From contig NC_091144.1 of NCBI RefSeq assembly GCF_041381155.1, positions 16,501,544 to 16,565,543 of the forward strand: a stretch of 64,000 nt of DNA, written 5' to 3'. The position numbers were made by a program, and so were the translations under genes. Below the pieces are notes generated by a model. That model did not search any database and was not told the DNA's origin. It was given only the letters and a program-made list of their open reading frames with translations. Positions within the stretch are counted from its first letter, which is position 1. Every line of letters begins with the position of its first letter. This document shows positions 46,337-59,685 of this stretch, in pieces. The DNA comes from Argopecten irradians (lineage: Eukaryota > Mollusca > Bivalvia > Pectinida > Pectinidae).

Positions 46337-47086
46337 AGGAGAGAAGTATGTTTATTAGTCCTTATAATTAAAAAAAAAAGATAAAATTATTTGTCAGATG
46401 TGTTCATTGATTGTACGGTCACTACAATATTGATAACTGATGAGGACATATACCTAATCAATGTCCTCTTTTTGTTTACATCTCCTACATGTGGTATGGT
46501 TTAGCTTAACACAGAACAATTTATGTAACGTGGCGATTTGCTTGAATGCACCGTCTATCATCGGTACACTCGAAGCGACAGCACAAAACACCGATAATTT
46601 ATGTAACGTGGCGATTTCCTTGAATGGTCCTCTGCTTAAACTTTTGCTGTGTGGTAGAATTAGGTTGTTTCTACCTTGGCTCCCTAATCATATATTGATA
46701 CGATTTCGTTTTAGAGCTTGTATATTTGAAGGCCATTTTTATATATAAACAATTTTGGTTCTTTTAGTCGGGATACATCTTCTATCTACATAATATGTTT
46801 TACTTCGGTGCAGTACAGTAGTCTCTGATTTCTTGTGAATTTAGCAAATTATTTTAACGCGATATAAGACTTTACTATATACCTTTATTGTTAATTCGTA
46901 AGTATTGTTTTGTTAGTATAGTCACTTCAAATGCACACTTCATATTAGAAGTATACAAAAAATACTCCCTTGCTAAATTACCAACGATCAGAGTCAATAT
47001 GGGTCGCTGAGATATGGTAATAAATATAAACCAATTTGTATGCTGCTCAATAGCTTAACGCTGTTTTACTGCCAACGAAATCAGTT

Positions 47087-47880
47087 TTTAGCTCACCTGG
47101 CCCGAAGGTCATGGCGCGGCGTCCGTCGTCCGCACGTCCGTCCGTCTGTCGTCAACATTTCCTTTAAATCGCTACTAGTCATAGAATTCTGCATGGATTG
47201 TGAATAAATTTGGCCACAAACATGTATAAAAATTTTGGCTCTGACCCCCCGGGGGCAGGAAGGGCGGGGCCCAATAGGGGAAACAGAGGTAAATCCTATA
47301 ATTCGCTACTAGTCATAGAGTTCTGCATGGATTGTAACCAAATTTGGCCACAAACATCCTTGGGAGAAGGGGAATAGAACTTGTATAAATTTTGACTCTG
47401 ACCACCGGGGGGCAGGAGGGGCGGGGCCCAATAGGGGAAATAGAGGTAAATCCAATAAATCGCTACTTGTCCTAGAGTTCTGCATGGAATGTAACCAAAT
47501 TTGGCCACAAACATCCTTGGGGGAGGGAACAGAACTTGTATAAATTTTGGCTGCCGGGCAGGAGGGGGGAATGGAATAAGTAATTCATAAATCGCTACTA
47601 TCATAGAGTTCTGCTTGGTTGTGACAAATTGGCCACAAACATCCTTGGGGGGAGGGGAACAGAACTTGTATAAATTTTGGCTCTGACTCCCGGGGGCAGG
47701 AGGGGCGGGGCCCAATAGGGGAAATAGAGGTAAATTCTATAAATCGCTACTAGTCATAGAGTTCTGCTTGGATTGTGACCAAATTTGGCCACAAACATCC
47801 TTGGGGGAAGGGGAACAGAACTTGTATAAATTTTGGCTCTGGCCCCCTTGGGGCAGGAGGGGTGGGGCCCAATAAAGTTA
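47087..47880 (+). repeat. Repeat R2-like block with ~140-bp tandem units
   Basis: Head TTTTTAGCTCACCTGGCCCG at 47087. Five units contain AATCGCTACTAGTCATAGAG, CCACAAACATCCTTGG, AACTTGTATAAATTTTGGCT and CAGGAGGGGCGGGGCCCAAT. The long minus-strand frame mirrors the repeat. Confidence 0.8.
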
Positions 47881-47883
47881 AAA

Positions 47884-49080
47884 AGTTAAAGCTTAAAGTA
47901 ATTACATCTAACGGGTAAAGGAAAGCGACAAGATACGTCATACTGCATAAACATGTATCTTAATTTTTCAATTGTATTCAAAATGTTAGGATTACTGTGC
48001 GACAAAGAGTACAACGTATTAAAACATAGTTACATGTACTGTAAATCCTTTTGTTCCTTTTGTGTTATATTTCATGGAATGTACAGAATGTACCCATAAC
48101 TTGTATAAGTGAGCTGTAGCCTGTTTACGTCAAGATTGTGGACCGCTGCCCGGTTTATATGTGATCATTTTTGGACAGTCACTTATAAACCAGTTGGTAA
48201 ATCCTGAGCACAGTTTGAAGTGTCAAGGCATAAACAATTCCAGAAGAGTTTCAAAACACTTTTATAAGAAATATGTATCTTGAACAACATACAAATATCA
48301 TCCATAGACAATATCGACAATATTCACAATTTCAAGCTTAATTCCATCTTTGAAAATAAACTTTTCAAAATGCATCCTGCACTGTTTTATCGATGTTAAT
48401 ATTACACACTGTCAATTCTTCTGCAACACAACATACACATGAGCGTGTTCCATGTTACACGTACATATATACAACATCTTGTGATCTTTGGCCATTTGGA
48501 TTTCAAAATTTTTTCTATATTCACTCTGCATTATGTAAGCTCCTACCAGCTACGTCTGTTAGAATAGTTAGTATATTCCTGACACACTCTGTTTGGGGGT
48601 TAATCAGCTCTCACATGTTGCTTAGTTTACCAACATTCAAATAAATATTCTATATCGAATTTCTTGTATCATCATTATATTTTAAACACCTTTTTCCAAT
48701 TTCTAAGATATCCCAAAATTTTATTCATGGCCCACTACGCTGATAGATCATGTTTTATAACATCCAGTTTATTGTAAATACTTTATTTTGGCAAGTTTCT
48801 TTCAGGTGAAGCAAAGCTGATGTTTGTTTTACCCAATCTATTTTTTTTCCATTTTGTATTTTCAGATATGCAAGAAAACACAAAATCGCACATTGTAAAT
48901 CCCTTTCAGTTTCTGTAAACAATGTAGCAATAATCATGTAATCGTTTTTAAAGATGTTTTCCTGGTAGGGAAAGGCTATGTCCATCCTCGGGTGACATTT
49001 TAGAAATGAATATTATTCATTACAGAAGGGTGACTATGGGTATTTTAGGTAAACCAGGTTTATATGTGATGAATGCATTG
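47884..49080 (+). repeat. Repeat family Y, longest copy
   Basis: Starts TTAAAGTAATTACATCTAAC and ends near AACCTGGTTTATATGTGATG. A 76-codon minus-strand frame (48755-48985) is decayed in the other copy, so coding is doubtful. Confidence 0.7.
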
Positions 49081-50100
49081 GTATGGTTGACTGCACACAC
49101 ACATGAATGAAAATGTGCATGCTTTTCCTGTTACTGGTATGACACGTGATGAATGGAATAAAATGGATGAATGCACATTGTTGTTATTTTCAGCTTATGC
49201 TACCCACATGGTTTATAAATGATGAATGTTTTGTGTTGTAAGGTTTTATTAACACAAAATGAACTGTCTTGTAAGTAAGAGCACTCGGCTCTTACGGGCA
49301 CCGTTGCTGTACCCTCTCAAACATATAGTACAGTTTGAGGCTTATCTCCTTAACATAAAACACTTACTATGCATTCAAACTCAGACACAAAAGAAATGTC
49401 TTGTGCATTCCAAACTTAACTTAAGGTAATATCAATTTCACATATCACAAGCCAAACACATATTTTACAAGTCGCACAAATCTATATTCCATGTATCGCA
49501 GTTGACCAAATTAAACCTGTTACATCGGGTTTTTTTTCACTAGTTTCATAAATATTGATGTACAAATGAATAACGGTAAGGTTTGGAATCGTGCTCTTGG
49601 TATTTTGAGATTGAACAAACGAAAATATGACTTAATTGGAAATACACAAATATTAATGACTCGACGATTTTGAGAGTAAACTAAACATGTACCTCTTTCG
49701 GCGTTCGACGGTCAAATAGACATTTCCATCAATTATGCTTATGTAAGAGTGATCATGAGCTATGAATATACGAGGGTCATCTCAAAATGATTTTGGTTTT
49801 CAGTGTCTTTAAAATTACTCTTCTTCAATGGTTGTCTACATCCACCTTTTAAGGATAATTCTTTGTGTGCGCGTATGTATTGCTCATTCGATTAGGCATG
49901 TGTTCCGTAATGATAGGATCTCCGGTTACAGATTACCCTTTTTTTAAATAATTACAATAAGAACATGAAAACAAAGAACACATTTATTTTATAAGTAAAG
50001 GAATATTATACGATTTGTAAATTGTTGTACTATTCTTTATCTTTTTCATGACTGGAAAATTATATTATATTTCAAATATTGTTCTATTAGTCATATAGAC
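49080..50100. other. AT-rich DNA between repeat Y and the duplicated unit
   Basis: No exon or repeat recognised. Confidence 0.4.
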
Positions 50101-51077
50101 GTGAACTGGCAATATTACTAATACACAAGATATTGATCTCTGTGTAAAGACTTCCTATCCGGTTTATGTTCATCATATACACTGTACCATAGCTACGCAT
50201 ACAATGGCTTCATTGTTCCTCAAAAGCATGTCATGTTTGATAAGTTCAGTAGAACTTTTATAAGCCGAACTATATTGAGTCGAATATTTCTATGTGTGAA
50301 ACAATTTCTTTGGTCCGGATTTTTTCGGCTATATACATGTGGTTCTAGTCATCTAATAACTATTAAGTCAAACTTTTTGAGTCGGATTATTCTCGTAGTC
50401 AAAGTAAATTGGACAGTCCACTCATAGTAACCAAACAGTTAATTACCATAATTGCTATTGTACACGGAGATTGACTTTTCATTTTCCCATTGCGTTAATG
50501 GACAGTTTATCCCATGTGTATATACTTGTCATATTCACGTGGTGTTGTAGGACCAATTTGAATCAGACATTTGTTTTCACGGTTGTGTAAACATTGATCA
50601 GCCATGATCTGGTCGCACTCTAGACGTGTGGTATTATGTACAGAACTCGTTTAATCTATCCTACACTTAACAGTTTTCCTGAATACCTGCCTTCAGTTCT
50701 CATATAAACGAAATATTCACACCAACACAATAATTGGATGACCCTGTTCGCTGAAGGCCATTAATTATATAGAACCCTTTCTTCTTCACAACCAACAAGG
50801 TCATTTTGATCATGTGAACAGTGCCTGTTTCTTGTCGCATAAATCGTACAAAGTGTTGAGATTTTATTTCTATGTATAGTATATATAAGTTGTCAAAATG
50901 TCTTTAAATAACAATTCGCCACGTTCAGTGCACAAAGACATGTAGCTTTTGCATGACAGAAAGATTAAAAAAACCTTTTAAAAACATATAAGCGATAACA
51001 TCAACATACCCACACTGTATAGACCTAGTAGGTAGCTAATTCGACGGAGAAAGTGCGTCTGTTATTTTCTACAATTT

Positions 51078-51240
51078 ATGAGTCGAACGTTTCTCGGCTG
51101 TTGCTTAAACTTTGACACATTGAGGTTTTGCTGTTCATCGATCTTTCATACTGAGAGTTTACTGTGTCAGTTAATGACGTTGAATTTATATCAATATCAC
51201 GAACTTGGGCATCTCAGAACACCTCAGATCTATTCTGTCT
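51078..51240. other. ~165-bp block present only in copy 2
   Basis: Copy 1 joins CTACAATTTA directly to TCTGTCTATC at 4802-4821. Copy 2 has this extra sequence between. No terminal repeats seen. Confidence 0.6.
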
Positions 51241-51762
51241 ATCTTTTTTCATATAAGTACATGTACGTACTTTATTACATTGTATCATATATTGCATCTC
51301 CAATCGCTTTATCAATACATTATCCATTATTCTGTATTGACAAACGAACTATTGAATGACAATATTAGGTATTAAGGTTATTATGTATTTACAATTGATG
51401 ATTTATAAAACCAAAAGGCACATAGGGCATGTATCACTCACTTTGTTGTTATGTCAAGTCATTTTAAGATGACCCCCGCTAGAGTTCACATTTACAGCTC
51501 ATTCTTACATCCGCTTAGTTGATGTAATTTTCTAATAAAACAAACTTGCTGGCTTAAGGCTGTGATGTCGTATTCAACATGTACAAGGGACGACAGAGAT
51601 TTTTTGACAAACTGTGAGACAGAAGACAGTACTGTTGTTTTCAGAAAACTGGAATTCTTATTTCCCATGATACTTTTGAAATCGAAAGGAAATACCCAGT
51701 ACTGATATCAACCTAATTAAAATGCCCGCTTTTTCAAAAGAATTGTTACAATTCCAGAGACT

Positions 51763-51818
51763 GCTTTGATGACAAATTGAATAAAGATTTTTTTCTTTAT
51801 TCAATTTGTCATCAAAGC
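51763..51818. repeat. Perfect 25-bp-arm hairpin, only in copy 2
   Basis: GCTTTGATGACAAATTGAAT plus AAAGA, a T6 loop, and the exact inverse. Copy 1 has just one arm-like stretch (GCTTTGAAGACAAATTAAAT). Confidence 0.95.
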
Positions 51819-51979
51819 AAAATGTTGAATTTTTTTGTTTGTTTGTTTGTTTTTTTTTTTTTTAAATAATTATTTAATCTATAAACTTATTCATTGAAGT
51901 GTTTATTTCATGAAATGCAAAGAAATAGCACTCATGCCGAAAGGATATAGTACAGGCTTCAAAGACATTTCAATAACCA

Positions 51980-52155
51980 TTATATCCTCCACAGATATTT
52001 TTCATCATTCAATAACGATGATAGTGCGTGATCAAACGGCTGGTAAAACTGCTCCAATAGCTGTCTAGTCTCATCCAGCATAGCACCTGCTTGTATCCCC
52101 GATGATCTCCGTCTATTGTAATGAGTTTCTCCTTCTTTCCCGTTATCAACTGCAC
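51980..52155 (-). CDS. CHST15-like: Sulfotransferase copy 2, exon 8 (terminal)
   Basis: 176 bp, ending in LYLWRI-type residues (KYLWRI) and TAA. The acceptor is TTTGTAG|GTGCAG. One replacement is seen (DNGKEG). An AATAAA lies 73-78 bp past the stop. Confidence 0.8.
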
Positions 52156-52816
52156 CTACAAATACGACATAAATAATATCTGTCTGATTGATCAAAACGT
52201 GATGTGGAAACTTATTATTTCATTTTCAATATAGTAACAGTATATAAAGCCTAATTTTACAACATTTTCTTTTTTTTCTTATTTTAATTTCTGCTGTCTA
52301 CAATGAATAACGCCGTGAAACATCACAGAATGATTTAATCTCGTTTTTACAAATCATGAAATGACGAAAATACGAATGTTGTGTATCTCCACGTGTTATC
52401 TTAACCAGGGTATCACCCAGTGTTGAAGTAATGGTTTGTTTTTGTCGGTATTTTCTTATTTACATACTAGTTTATTTTTCATAGTGAAGGAGAGTATTTT
52501 TACGTACCTACGATTAAAACAATGTTTAAAAATGTTGACTGACTACTTCCACATAAGATTAGTAATTAATTAGCAATGTAAGTCTTGAACATCATGCTAA
52601 TCAACGAATGCATTAACAATTCACTATGTTTAAAGAAAACAAAATGTGTTCGACTTTGGGTGACGATTGTTTCAATCTGGATAAAATCATCTGTTCATGG
52701 CGTCACTTACTAGTTTGACGGTAAAATGGTTTCAGGCTACGGAGGCAAAAATGACATAAATCGATGAATGAATTAGGTTGACGGTGCTTTACTGATCCAG
52801 ACTAAAAAATACTTAC

Positions 52817-52979
52817 GTAGCCCTAAAAAATCAAAGATTTCAGAAGTGATCCCAGTTTGGTTCTTAGAGTAGTCATCTAAAGTTGTGATAAAGAATTGTT
52901 TTCTTGGAAAAACTGCCATCCAGTCTTCAAGGAACACGGCATACAGTCCTATAGTTAGTCGTAAATCTCCAAAGTATAC
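52817..52979 (-). CDS. CHST15-like: Sulfotransferase copy 2, exon 7
   Basis: 163 bp, with GLYAVFLEDWMAVF (MTVF in copy 1). Reading frame and borders are unchanged. Confidence 0.8.
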
Positions 52980-53345
52980 CTGATAACAAAAGTATCATAG
53001 AGACACTCTCATATCTGATTCTTTCCTGCATTTTGTCCTTTATCACGACGGTTGACGATCGGAGCACAATTAATTTAAAGTGTTAACCATAACAAAGGCA
53101 CAAACCATGTTAAGGTTACAGAAACAAGGAGAGTACATTCTTAAAAGAAATCAAGTGCTTCTACGCGAGTTTGAAAGGTTTTTTTCCAGACAAATCACAA
53201 TTGTTTTATAAATATATAAAGCGATAAAATGGTCATATTATTTACAGCTGGTGAACCAAGTCGATTTTCTATATGTACTTAAAGTTGCATCGGGAAACCA
53301 AAAGCTGATATATACGGTTTGAAGTGTCATATCGCCAAAACTTAA

Positions 53346-53648
53346 AGGTGCTTCACCGCCGAACAATACTGAACAATAAATAATGTTAACCTTGTATATA
53401 TGCATGTAAATAACTCAAAAATACATTTTTTGCTTCATACACAATACGTACTTCATTCCATATAGGATAAAGTGCCATGGCATTAATAAATGTTTTTTTA
53501 TATTTTTATCTTATATTAAAATTAGAAGCTCAAACTTTTCAATGGTGGTAATGGTGTAAAGTAAACTTTTGTAACTGAAGAAAAGGCCCAATTCACCTGC
53601 TCCTGCTTTTGATAGAGAAAAATACCATTCACCGCCGGTGGAGCATCT
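53346..53648. mobile_element. TTAA MITE, copy in sulfotransferase copy 2 intron
   Basis: Flanked by TTAA (53342-53345) and TTAG (53649-53652), with inverted ends AGGTGCTTCACCGCCG and CGCCGGTGGAGCATCT. Internal sequence is shared with the copies at 25133, 37774 and 41492. Confidence 0.75.
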
Positions 53649-53753
53649 TTAGAAACTTGAAACTTATAATAAGATACTAGAGGTAGGAAGGTGGCGTAAA
53701 TGTGGGTCATAGAGATTTTGACGAAATTAAAATAATATTGAACTGCCACTCAC

Positions 53754-53922
53754 CAGTCTAGAATTATCAACGACAAAATAGCCTACCTGGTATGCGCAAT
53801 GACGTCGAGTGTGTTTCCTTAGACAATCATTGAATAAGCGAACGGAGCGGCTCGCCTTACTATGGAATATTTCCTTAGACTTTTTTTCCTTTGGATTCAT
53901 AAATATGTAATCAGAATATAAC
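53754..53922 (-). CDS. CHST15-like: Sulfotransferase copy 2, exon 6
   Basis: 169 bp, with LYSDYIFMN and RRHCAYQ intact and the same splice sites as copy 1. Confidence 0.8.
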
Positions 53923-54263
53923 CTGTAAGAAAGATGTGATAATGATATCCTGGAGTTTGCCTTAAAATATATTTTTTATACTAATGGCTAACAGTAATTT
54001 CGCACAACATCTAGTTGCTGTCTAGTGTTTTCTTTCATGTTCATTAGTTTTGTATTCATTTTATTTGGTTTTGAAATTGAAACGAACAAGAGCTTAATCT
54101 TATGCTTGTGGCTTTTAACATAGTGAACGATTTACAATGTACTAACATTAAACATGGAAAGTATATCTGATGAATTTACAAAATGATCCTTTCAACAGGA
54201 GATCAAAGCTATAATGATAAAGCTGAGAATGGTGTTAATATAAAGATATGGATGGCGTCCTAC

Positions 54264-54420
54264 CTATCTACAGGATTCCTTAGTATAACCACTAACTTTA
54301 CATCCGGCAGAATGTGTCGTACAAAATGAGCGTTGGTTAATGCCGGGTCCTCGTCGTTTTTATTCTCAGAGTACTGCCACCACCACGATAAATCCCAGAG
54401 TGTTGATGGGCTACCTTCAC
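54264..54420 (-). CDS. CHST15-like: Sulfotransferase copy 2, exon 5
   Basis: 157 bp, with the GEGSPSTLWD and LRNPVDR motifs intact. The only difference noticed inside the exon is silent (VRH codon). Confidence 0.8.
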
Positions 54421-54720
54421 CTGGACATTACATAGCGGGATATGTATACCAGTTAAATACATTGTACATTACATTTATTTCTTTAATCGTTCTTGGATCG
54501 ATAGTTACTGGTAGAACTATAGCGTTTTCGTTTTATCTGACATGTAGTGTTCTTGTTTATTGCATGCTCAAAGCATGTGTGAGGGAGGATTCATAGTGGA
54601 CGGGAAATGTAAGGTATATTATTTGTTTTATAATTTAAGTAATATATATCTGATAGCCTGCAACATCGTGATGAAATATGAAACATAGTAATTTTTTTTC
54701 TCATTAGAAATATTACTTAC

Positions 54721-54847
54721 CCGTGATGAATATCTTTCTCTGTGAGTCGTTAGAAGCATGTAACATTTGTGCTGCTAGGTCAAAATAGTCTATGTATTCT
54801 GTAAACGTATAAGGCTCATGTCCTGTAACATATGAAATCATTGCTCG
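54721..54847 (-). CDS. CHST15-like: Sulfotransferase copy 2, exon 4
   Basis: 127 bp with the same acceptor, donor and phase as copy 1 exon 4. One replacement is visible, FDLAAQ in place of FDPAAQ. Confidence 0.75.
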
Positions 54848-55740
54848 CTAAATAAAAACATCAAAGTTAGTTTCATAATTGAATAATTGCACGCTTGTAA
54901 TCATTGCAATATCACATATGCTTAACACTTAGGATCAGATATCGCATTCCAATTTACCCAGATACATCCCGTCGTTTCACTACTTCAATACTAACGGAAT
55001 GAAAAGATGGGAAGTAATTCTGGGAGATCAGCATGCGATATCTTATTCTAAATAGTTGATACCTCGAGCTTATTATCACTTATATACTATAGAGATTTAG
55101 AGCAAATATATCATCAGATTTGCAAATATTAGAATTAATTTGAACTATCATTCTTCCCTTTGACTATGTTCTTGTTTACATGGCCGTGATAGACGGTCTA
55201 AATTTGCCCAACTCTTATTGGTTGATAACCATACATGATTGATGTGGTAATAGTACCTTAAATTATAAAACAAATAATATACCTTAAAAAGGTTTTAATC
55301 TTAATTCAGTTTATCGGCCTGTATCACCGACCTGAAATAATCCCGGTAAAATTTATTCAGTGTGGATATATTTTTAAAAAAAAAATCATATCTATATCTG
55401 ATGATGTTTACACTGTACCACAAAGTAAGCATGACATTTGAAAACTCTATTTCAAGCTGAACCTAAAATATACTGAAACACATGTAAATGGATATAATTG
55501 ATCCCAGGTGTTTACTAATGCTATGACACCGTATTATAGAATTTAATTGGCATCTGTCATCGATCTATTGTCTGCTATAGCTGCATTGCGGTGAGATAAA
55601 TATTTCATCTCTTTTCAGTAGTTATGACATATATGAACACTATCGACATATTTTTCTTCTTATTGTCTTTGCAATGTTATAACGGTGAAATACTTCGTAA
55701 AATAATATAATGTAATTATTAAGTAATTATGTAAATTAAC

Positions 55741-55760
55741 CTCGTTATAAGCTCTAATGG
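55741..55760 (-). CDS. CHST15-like: Sulfotransferase copy 2, exon 3 (probable microexon)
   Basis: Same donor and IRAYNE frame as 25061-25080. The open frame upstream reads LLEWISTVYK (LLDWISTVYK in copy 1). The MITE present in copy 1 is absent here, leaving a single TTAA. Confidence 0.4.
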
Positions 55761-58435
55761 CTTCTGCAGGCGTATCCTTGTATACAGTCGAAATCCATTC
55801 AAGTAACATTAAAATAAGTAGGAGTAAATTTAGAGGGCGTATTGTGCCAGTGCTTGTTTAGGCGTGACTTAAATGAGTTCAGAGTCATTGCAGATACCAC
55901 ATTTTCATGTAGGCTGTTCCATGTATTCACAATTCTACTATTGAATTTGTTTTTGTGACATTTATTCTAGCAATATGAGTGGTGTTTATACAGTTGTTGT
56001 CAGATATCAATATGTAGATTAGGTGAGAAATAAAGCATTGTATGTTATACATCTCCGTTACTGTCATATACTACTAAATATAGGCAGCCATTAAGCGTAT
56101 AAAGTAGCTGTTTAACAGAATACTTACGAATGCAATACTCCAATGTCAAGTCTACAATGAAATTCATATTTCTTCATCAACGAGCATACGATCTGTCATA
56201 AGTGAAATGTTTCTACCTCGGCAAAGGTCATTAAATTCAGGATCGAAATATTATATATAGTTACACATACGTAATACATTTATAGTTTAGATAATGTGCA
56301 TGTCCACAATTCGACGTAAAATATTCCAAGTTTTCACTTCTCATTGGCATATCATTGACTTGTAAGTTTAAAATTTTGAATATTGTCCAGATCACATTTA
56401 ATCGTTAAATATAAAGAGGCTGAATGTTTATATATGCCTAGATATAAAAGTATGACAGGAATCGCAAAAAAATAATAAAACAATAGACACCTGATATTGA
56501 ATTCTATATGAAATACCACGCATCAATAAGTTTTGAAAAGGCATTCAATTTGTTTACTGGCTTGTTTAATTAAGTTAAGTAGCCCATCGACTGTCAGCGA
56601 CATTTAAGGACAAAATTTACGATTAAAATCAATAATTGTAAAACTTTTTAAACCCAGTTTAAGGTAATACCAAGACAAGTATATTATAGAATGTCTATAT
56701 TTTAGTCGAATTGTAGTTATTTTTATTTTTATTTTTTAACACATTGAACCATTTACAACCTTGAAATCGCCCGTCAAAATATTTCTCTGTGTTTTGACGG
56801 GCGATTACATGGTTGTAAAAGGTTCAATGTGTTTTTTAGGTAAAACAAAATAACAATCATATGAGAAATGAAAAAAGCGATGAAAAGATAACGTCATATT
56901 ATAGGAAGATTAAAATCTTATAAAATACGCCAATTTCTTTTAGGCTCATAAAAATAAGAAAGCATGTCGGAGACATCGAGATAGACCACCTTTGTTGATA
57001 ATGGCGTGTGATGGCTGATTGAAATAAAGGTCTTATATCGCTGCAAGGTAGATTCAAATATTTTTGTATGAAGTTGATTGTATTCAACCTATTAATGGTA
57101 TTTAAACAATGAATAGCACATGTTTGGATTACAATATATATATAAATGTATAACGTAATATTTGTGATAACGCCAATATAAACACCCTTTTCCACATCAA
57201 TATACTAATAGCTACATGTAAGAGCACAACATATTTTTTACTTTTACTTTTTTATGTATAGTGCTCATGTCTGACCACAGACGCACACATTTTGGAAAGA
57301 TTTTATTATAGCTACACATACGTAATACATTTATAGTTTAGATATTGTGCAGGTCCAAAATTCGACGTTTTCACTACTCATCGGCATATCCTTTAAATTT
57401 TAAGTAGCGCGAAATTTGACTTGTTTAATTCAAAATTTTGAATATTGTCTGACCACAGACGCACACATTAATTATATTTTGGTTTTAAGAAAAAAAATTA
57501 TTATAGATGTATTAGTAATATTCTAGTAAGTCAAGGCTGACAACTCGGTAACGTAACCTACGGCACCCCATACTGCCCTAAACATTTTTTGATGATTATA
57601 ACTTTATAACTAAGCAGTTAGCTATATCAGTAGGAAATATTAAAACTATTACTTAACACTTATCTACACCGAGCCTACATGTACCGTACATTAGCGACTC
57701 AGACCCCCGTGACCACATGTGGTTCTTTCAACCCCGTATGCTAATTTGATTTTTGACCAGGACAACCTACTAGTTTGGGAAATCGTTAAAATTTGACGAT
57801 GTTTCCTCGGATTTCTCCAGTTGTGTATAAGTGTTGGCATTGAATTATACGTTAAATTAAAGATAACCATTTTCGAATTACGGTTGTGTATAATTTGTAA
57901 CATGTTAGTTGGAATAAATGTGCTTTTTAATCTCTTAAAGTAAAATGGGGTGGCGTAGGTCACGTGACCGAGTTGCCAACCCTATACATTCCCATATCGC
58001 ACACATGACAAGCTTTCCTTAAATTGCATTAGTTGATATGGAAAATTTATGAAAAAAAGGCATGTGCCTTAAAAATCTGAATACCGTATAGTCATCTAAC
58101 TGTAAAAAAATATCTGCATAGACGTATATCATAAATCTGCAAAACATTTGCAATTTCACTATGATATTTAGATTTGGCCATTTTCTGTGTTTTATTCATG
58201 CATGTGACTACAAAATACCCGATAGAAATAGCAAAATATCATGATTTTTGGCCAAAAATCATTACTATCACAATGGCAAAATAAATTTATTTTATAGGTC
58301 AATCCTGTAGATTTCCAATAATGCTACCTGAATCCGCGCCATAGATTTTGCTTCAAGTAAACCTAGCCATTCTGGTCAAGACGCACTTCCGGAGGAGTCC
58401 AAATTTGTAATCTCTAACTCATTTTAGTTATGCTA

Positions 58436-58437
58436 AT

Positions 58438-58468
<31 letters not shown>

Positions 58469-58472
58469 TTGC
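58436..58472. repeat. TTTA microsatellite, expanded in copy 2
   Basis: About eight perfect units, against five plus a variant at 28116-28138. Confidence 0.9.
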
Positions 58473-58700
58473 AAACTTGAAACTTCAATGACATCCTCCG
58501 TATTTGATGTACCCGATTTGACAATATGTTTAATTTCAATTTTATGCACTGATCAAAACAGGGGCTTCCCACTTAATAAAAATATGCCCCGGACCCAGAG
58601 TGTCCTACTATGCTACCTAGGACGTTAAACATAATAAACCAAACCAAATTAAACACGTAGATGTTTGTGTTAAACCTGGCATAAAATAAACAATGCTTAC

Positions 58701-59003
58701 ATTGGCAATGACGTTGTCTCGACCACCATTGGGGTTCCTTAGACATTCCTGGTAACACATCGGGATGCCTAGTAATGCGATGAAAGAGATCGGTACTGCC
58801 ACATTTTGATTGGCAGATCAAGTATGGTAGACAGCGAAGCAACAACGAATTATTTGGTCTTCCCCCTTGAGGCCGAAAGGAATACGGTCGTTTTTATTTT
58901 CTGATAAACGACTGCAACGGCCTGTTATCCACGATTCTCTGCGGTTATTGTCGTTGCCATACCAACAAGGATTCTTAAATCTAGGAAGAAATACGGGAGG
59001 TCT
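58701..59003 (-). pseudogene. CHST15-like: Sulfotransferase copy 2, exon 2 (frameshifted)
   Basis: This is homologous to 28369-28678 but is 303 bp instead of 310. A 6-bp deletion changes CLPYFMLIGQ to CLPYLICQ, and a 1-bp loss in the A-run at about 58893 breaks the frame between the NPCW stem and CLPY. The acceptor and the donor (CAAT|GTAAGC) are preserved. Confidence 0.75.
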
Positions 59004-59685
59004 CTTTAATTAAGATAAAAGTACTATTATTCGACAAAGGTTTGACGTTCCATAGTGACACAAAATGAAAATATTATATGTACATGTATATTTATGGTAT
59101 GCCGATATTAGTCTCATAAATGACTTTTAAATAAATAATCCTAAATATTTGAACATGTCTGAACTGTTATAACCCACTCTGAAAAATATTATTGGTACAA
59201 TTATCAACGCACTTATGTTACATGTATGAAACAACTCTCATTACTTGACTACTGTGTAAAATAGAAACATCGACAAATAGTGATTAAGATATAAGTAATA
59301 TTATCGAACACGGTACTTTAATACTCTTTCTTTTTTCTTTGTTTTTAAGTCGATTGAAGAATGAATGAATAACGAGCGAACGAACAAAATAAAGAACAAT
59401 CGGACCAATAAAATGATGATTGTACATTGTATTCATATCCACATTAATATCTTACGTATCCTTCCTTTCGTCTATTAATCTGTCTGTGCACACGTCAAAT
59501 GTCACGCAATTAAAGAAGCCAATCAGCGGGAGTCTGGTGAGAAAAAACAAGTTCCCTATTTTAATGAGATATGTATTAAAACGTTTTGGTAATGTATATC
59601 GATATTGTCATATTGTCATATCTTATTTCAAACTAACAGAAAATATTGATTTTGTTATACTGAGATGTGTATGAATATACACATG

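Larger units (their letters stand above)
51980..59003 (-). pseudogene. CHST15-like: CHST15-like sulfotransferase, copy 2 (tandem paralogue, probably inactivated; 5' end outside window)
   Basis: All exons of copy 1 except exon 1 recur here with conserved borders in a shorter span, because the 16-kb intron is only about 0.9 kb. Exons 4 to 8 are open and differ by few residues (FDPAAQ to FDLAAQ, WMTVF to WMAVF, DNVKEG to DNGKEG), while several other changes are silent. Exon 2 is damaged. A homopolymer is one base shorter (5 T against 6), which shifts the frame to a TGA just before the PAPS-binding motif. Two residues (FM) before that motif are also deleted, and the glycine of IGQSKCG is cysteine. 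A sequencing error could explain the homopolymer change but not the other two. Exon 1 should lie just past 64000. Confidence 0.7.

Noticed and set aside
47296..47715. 139-codon proline-rich minus-strand frame
   Set aside because: It mirrors the ~140-bp tandem units of the R2-like repeat.
48755..48985. 76-codon frame in repeat Y as a transposon protein
   Set aside because: The matching sequence at 39640-39780 is interrupted by stops, and no motif is recognisable.
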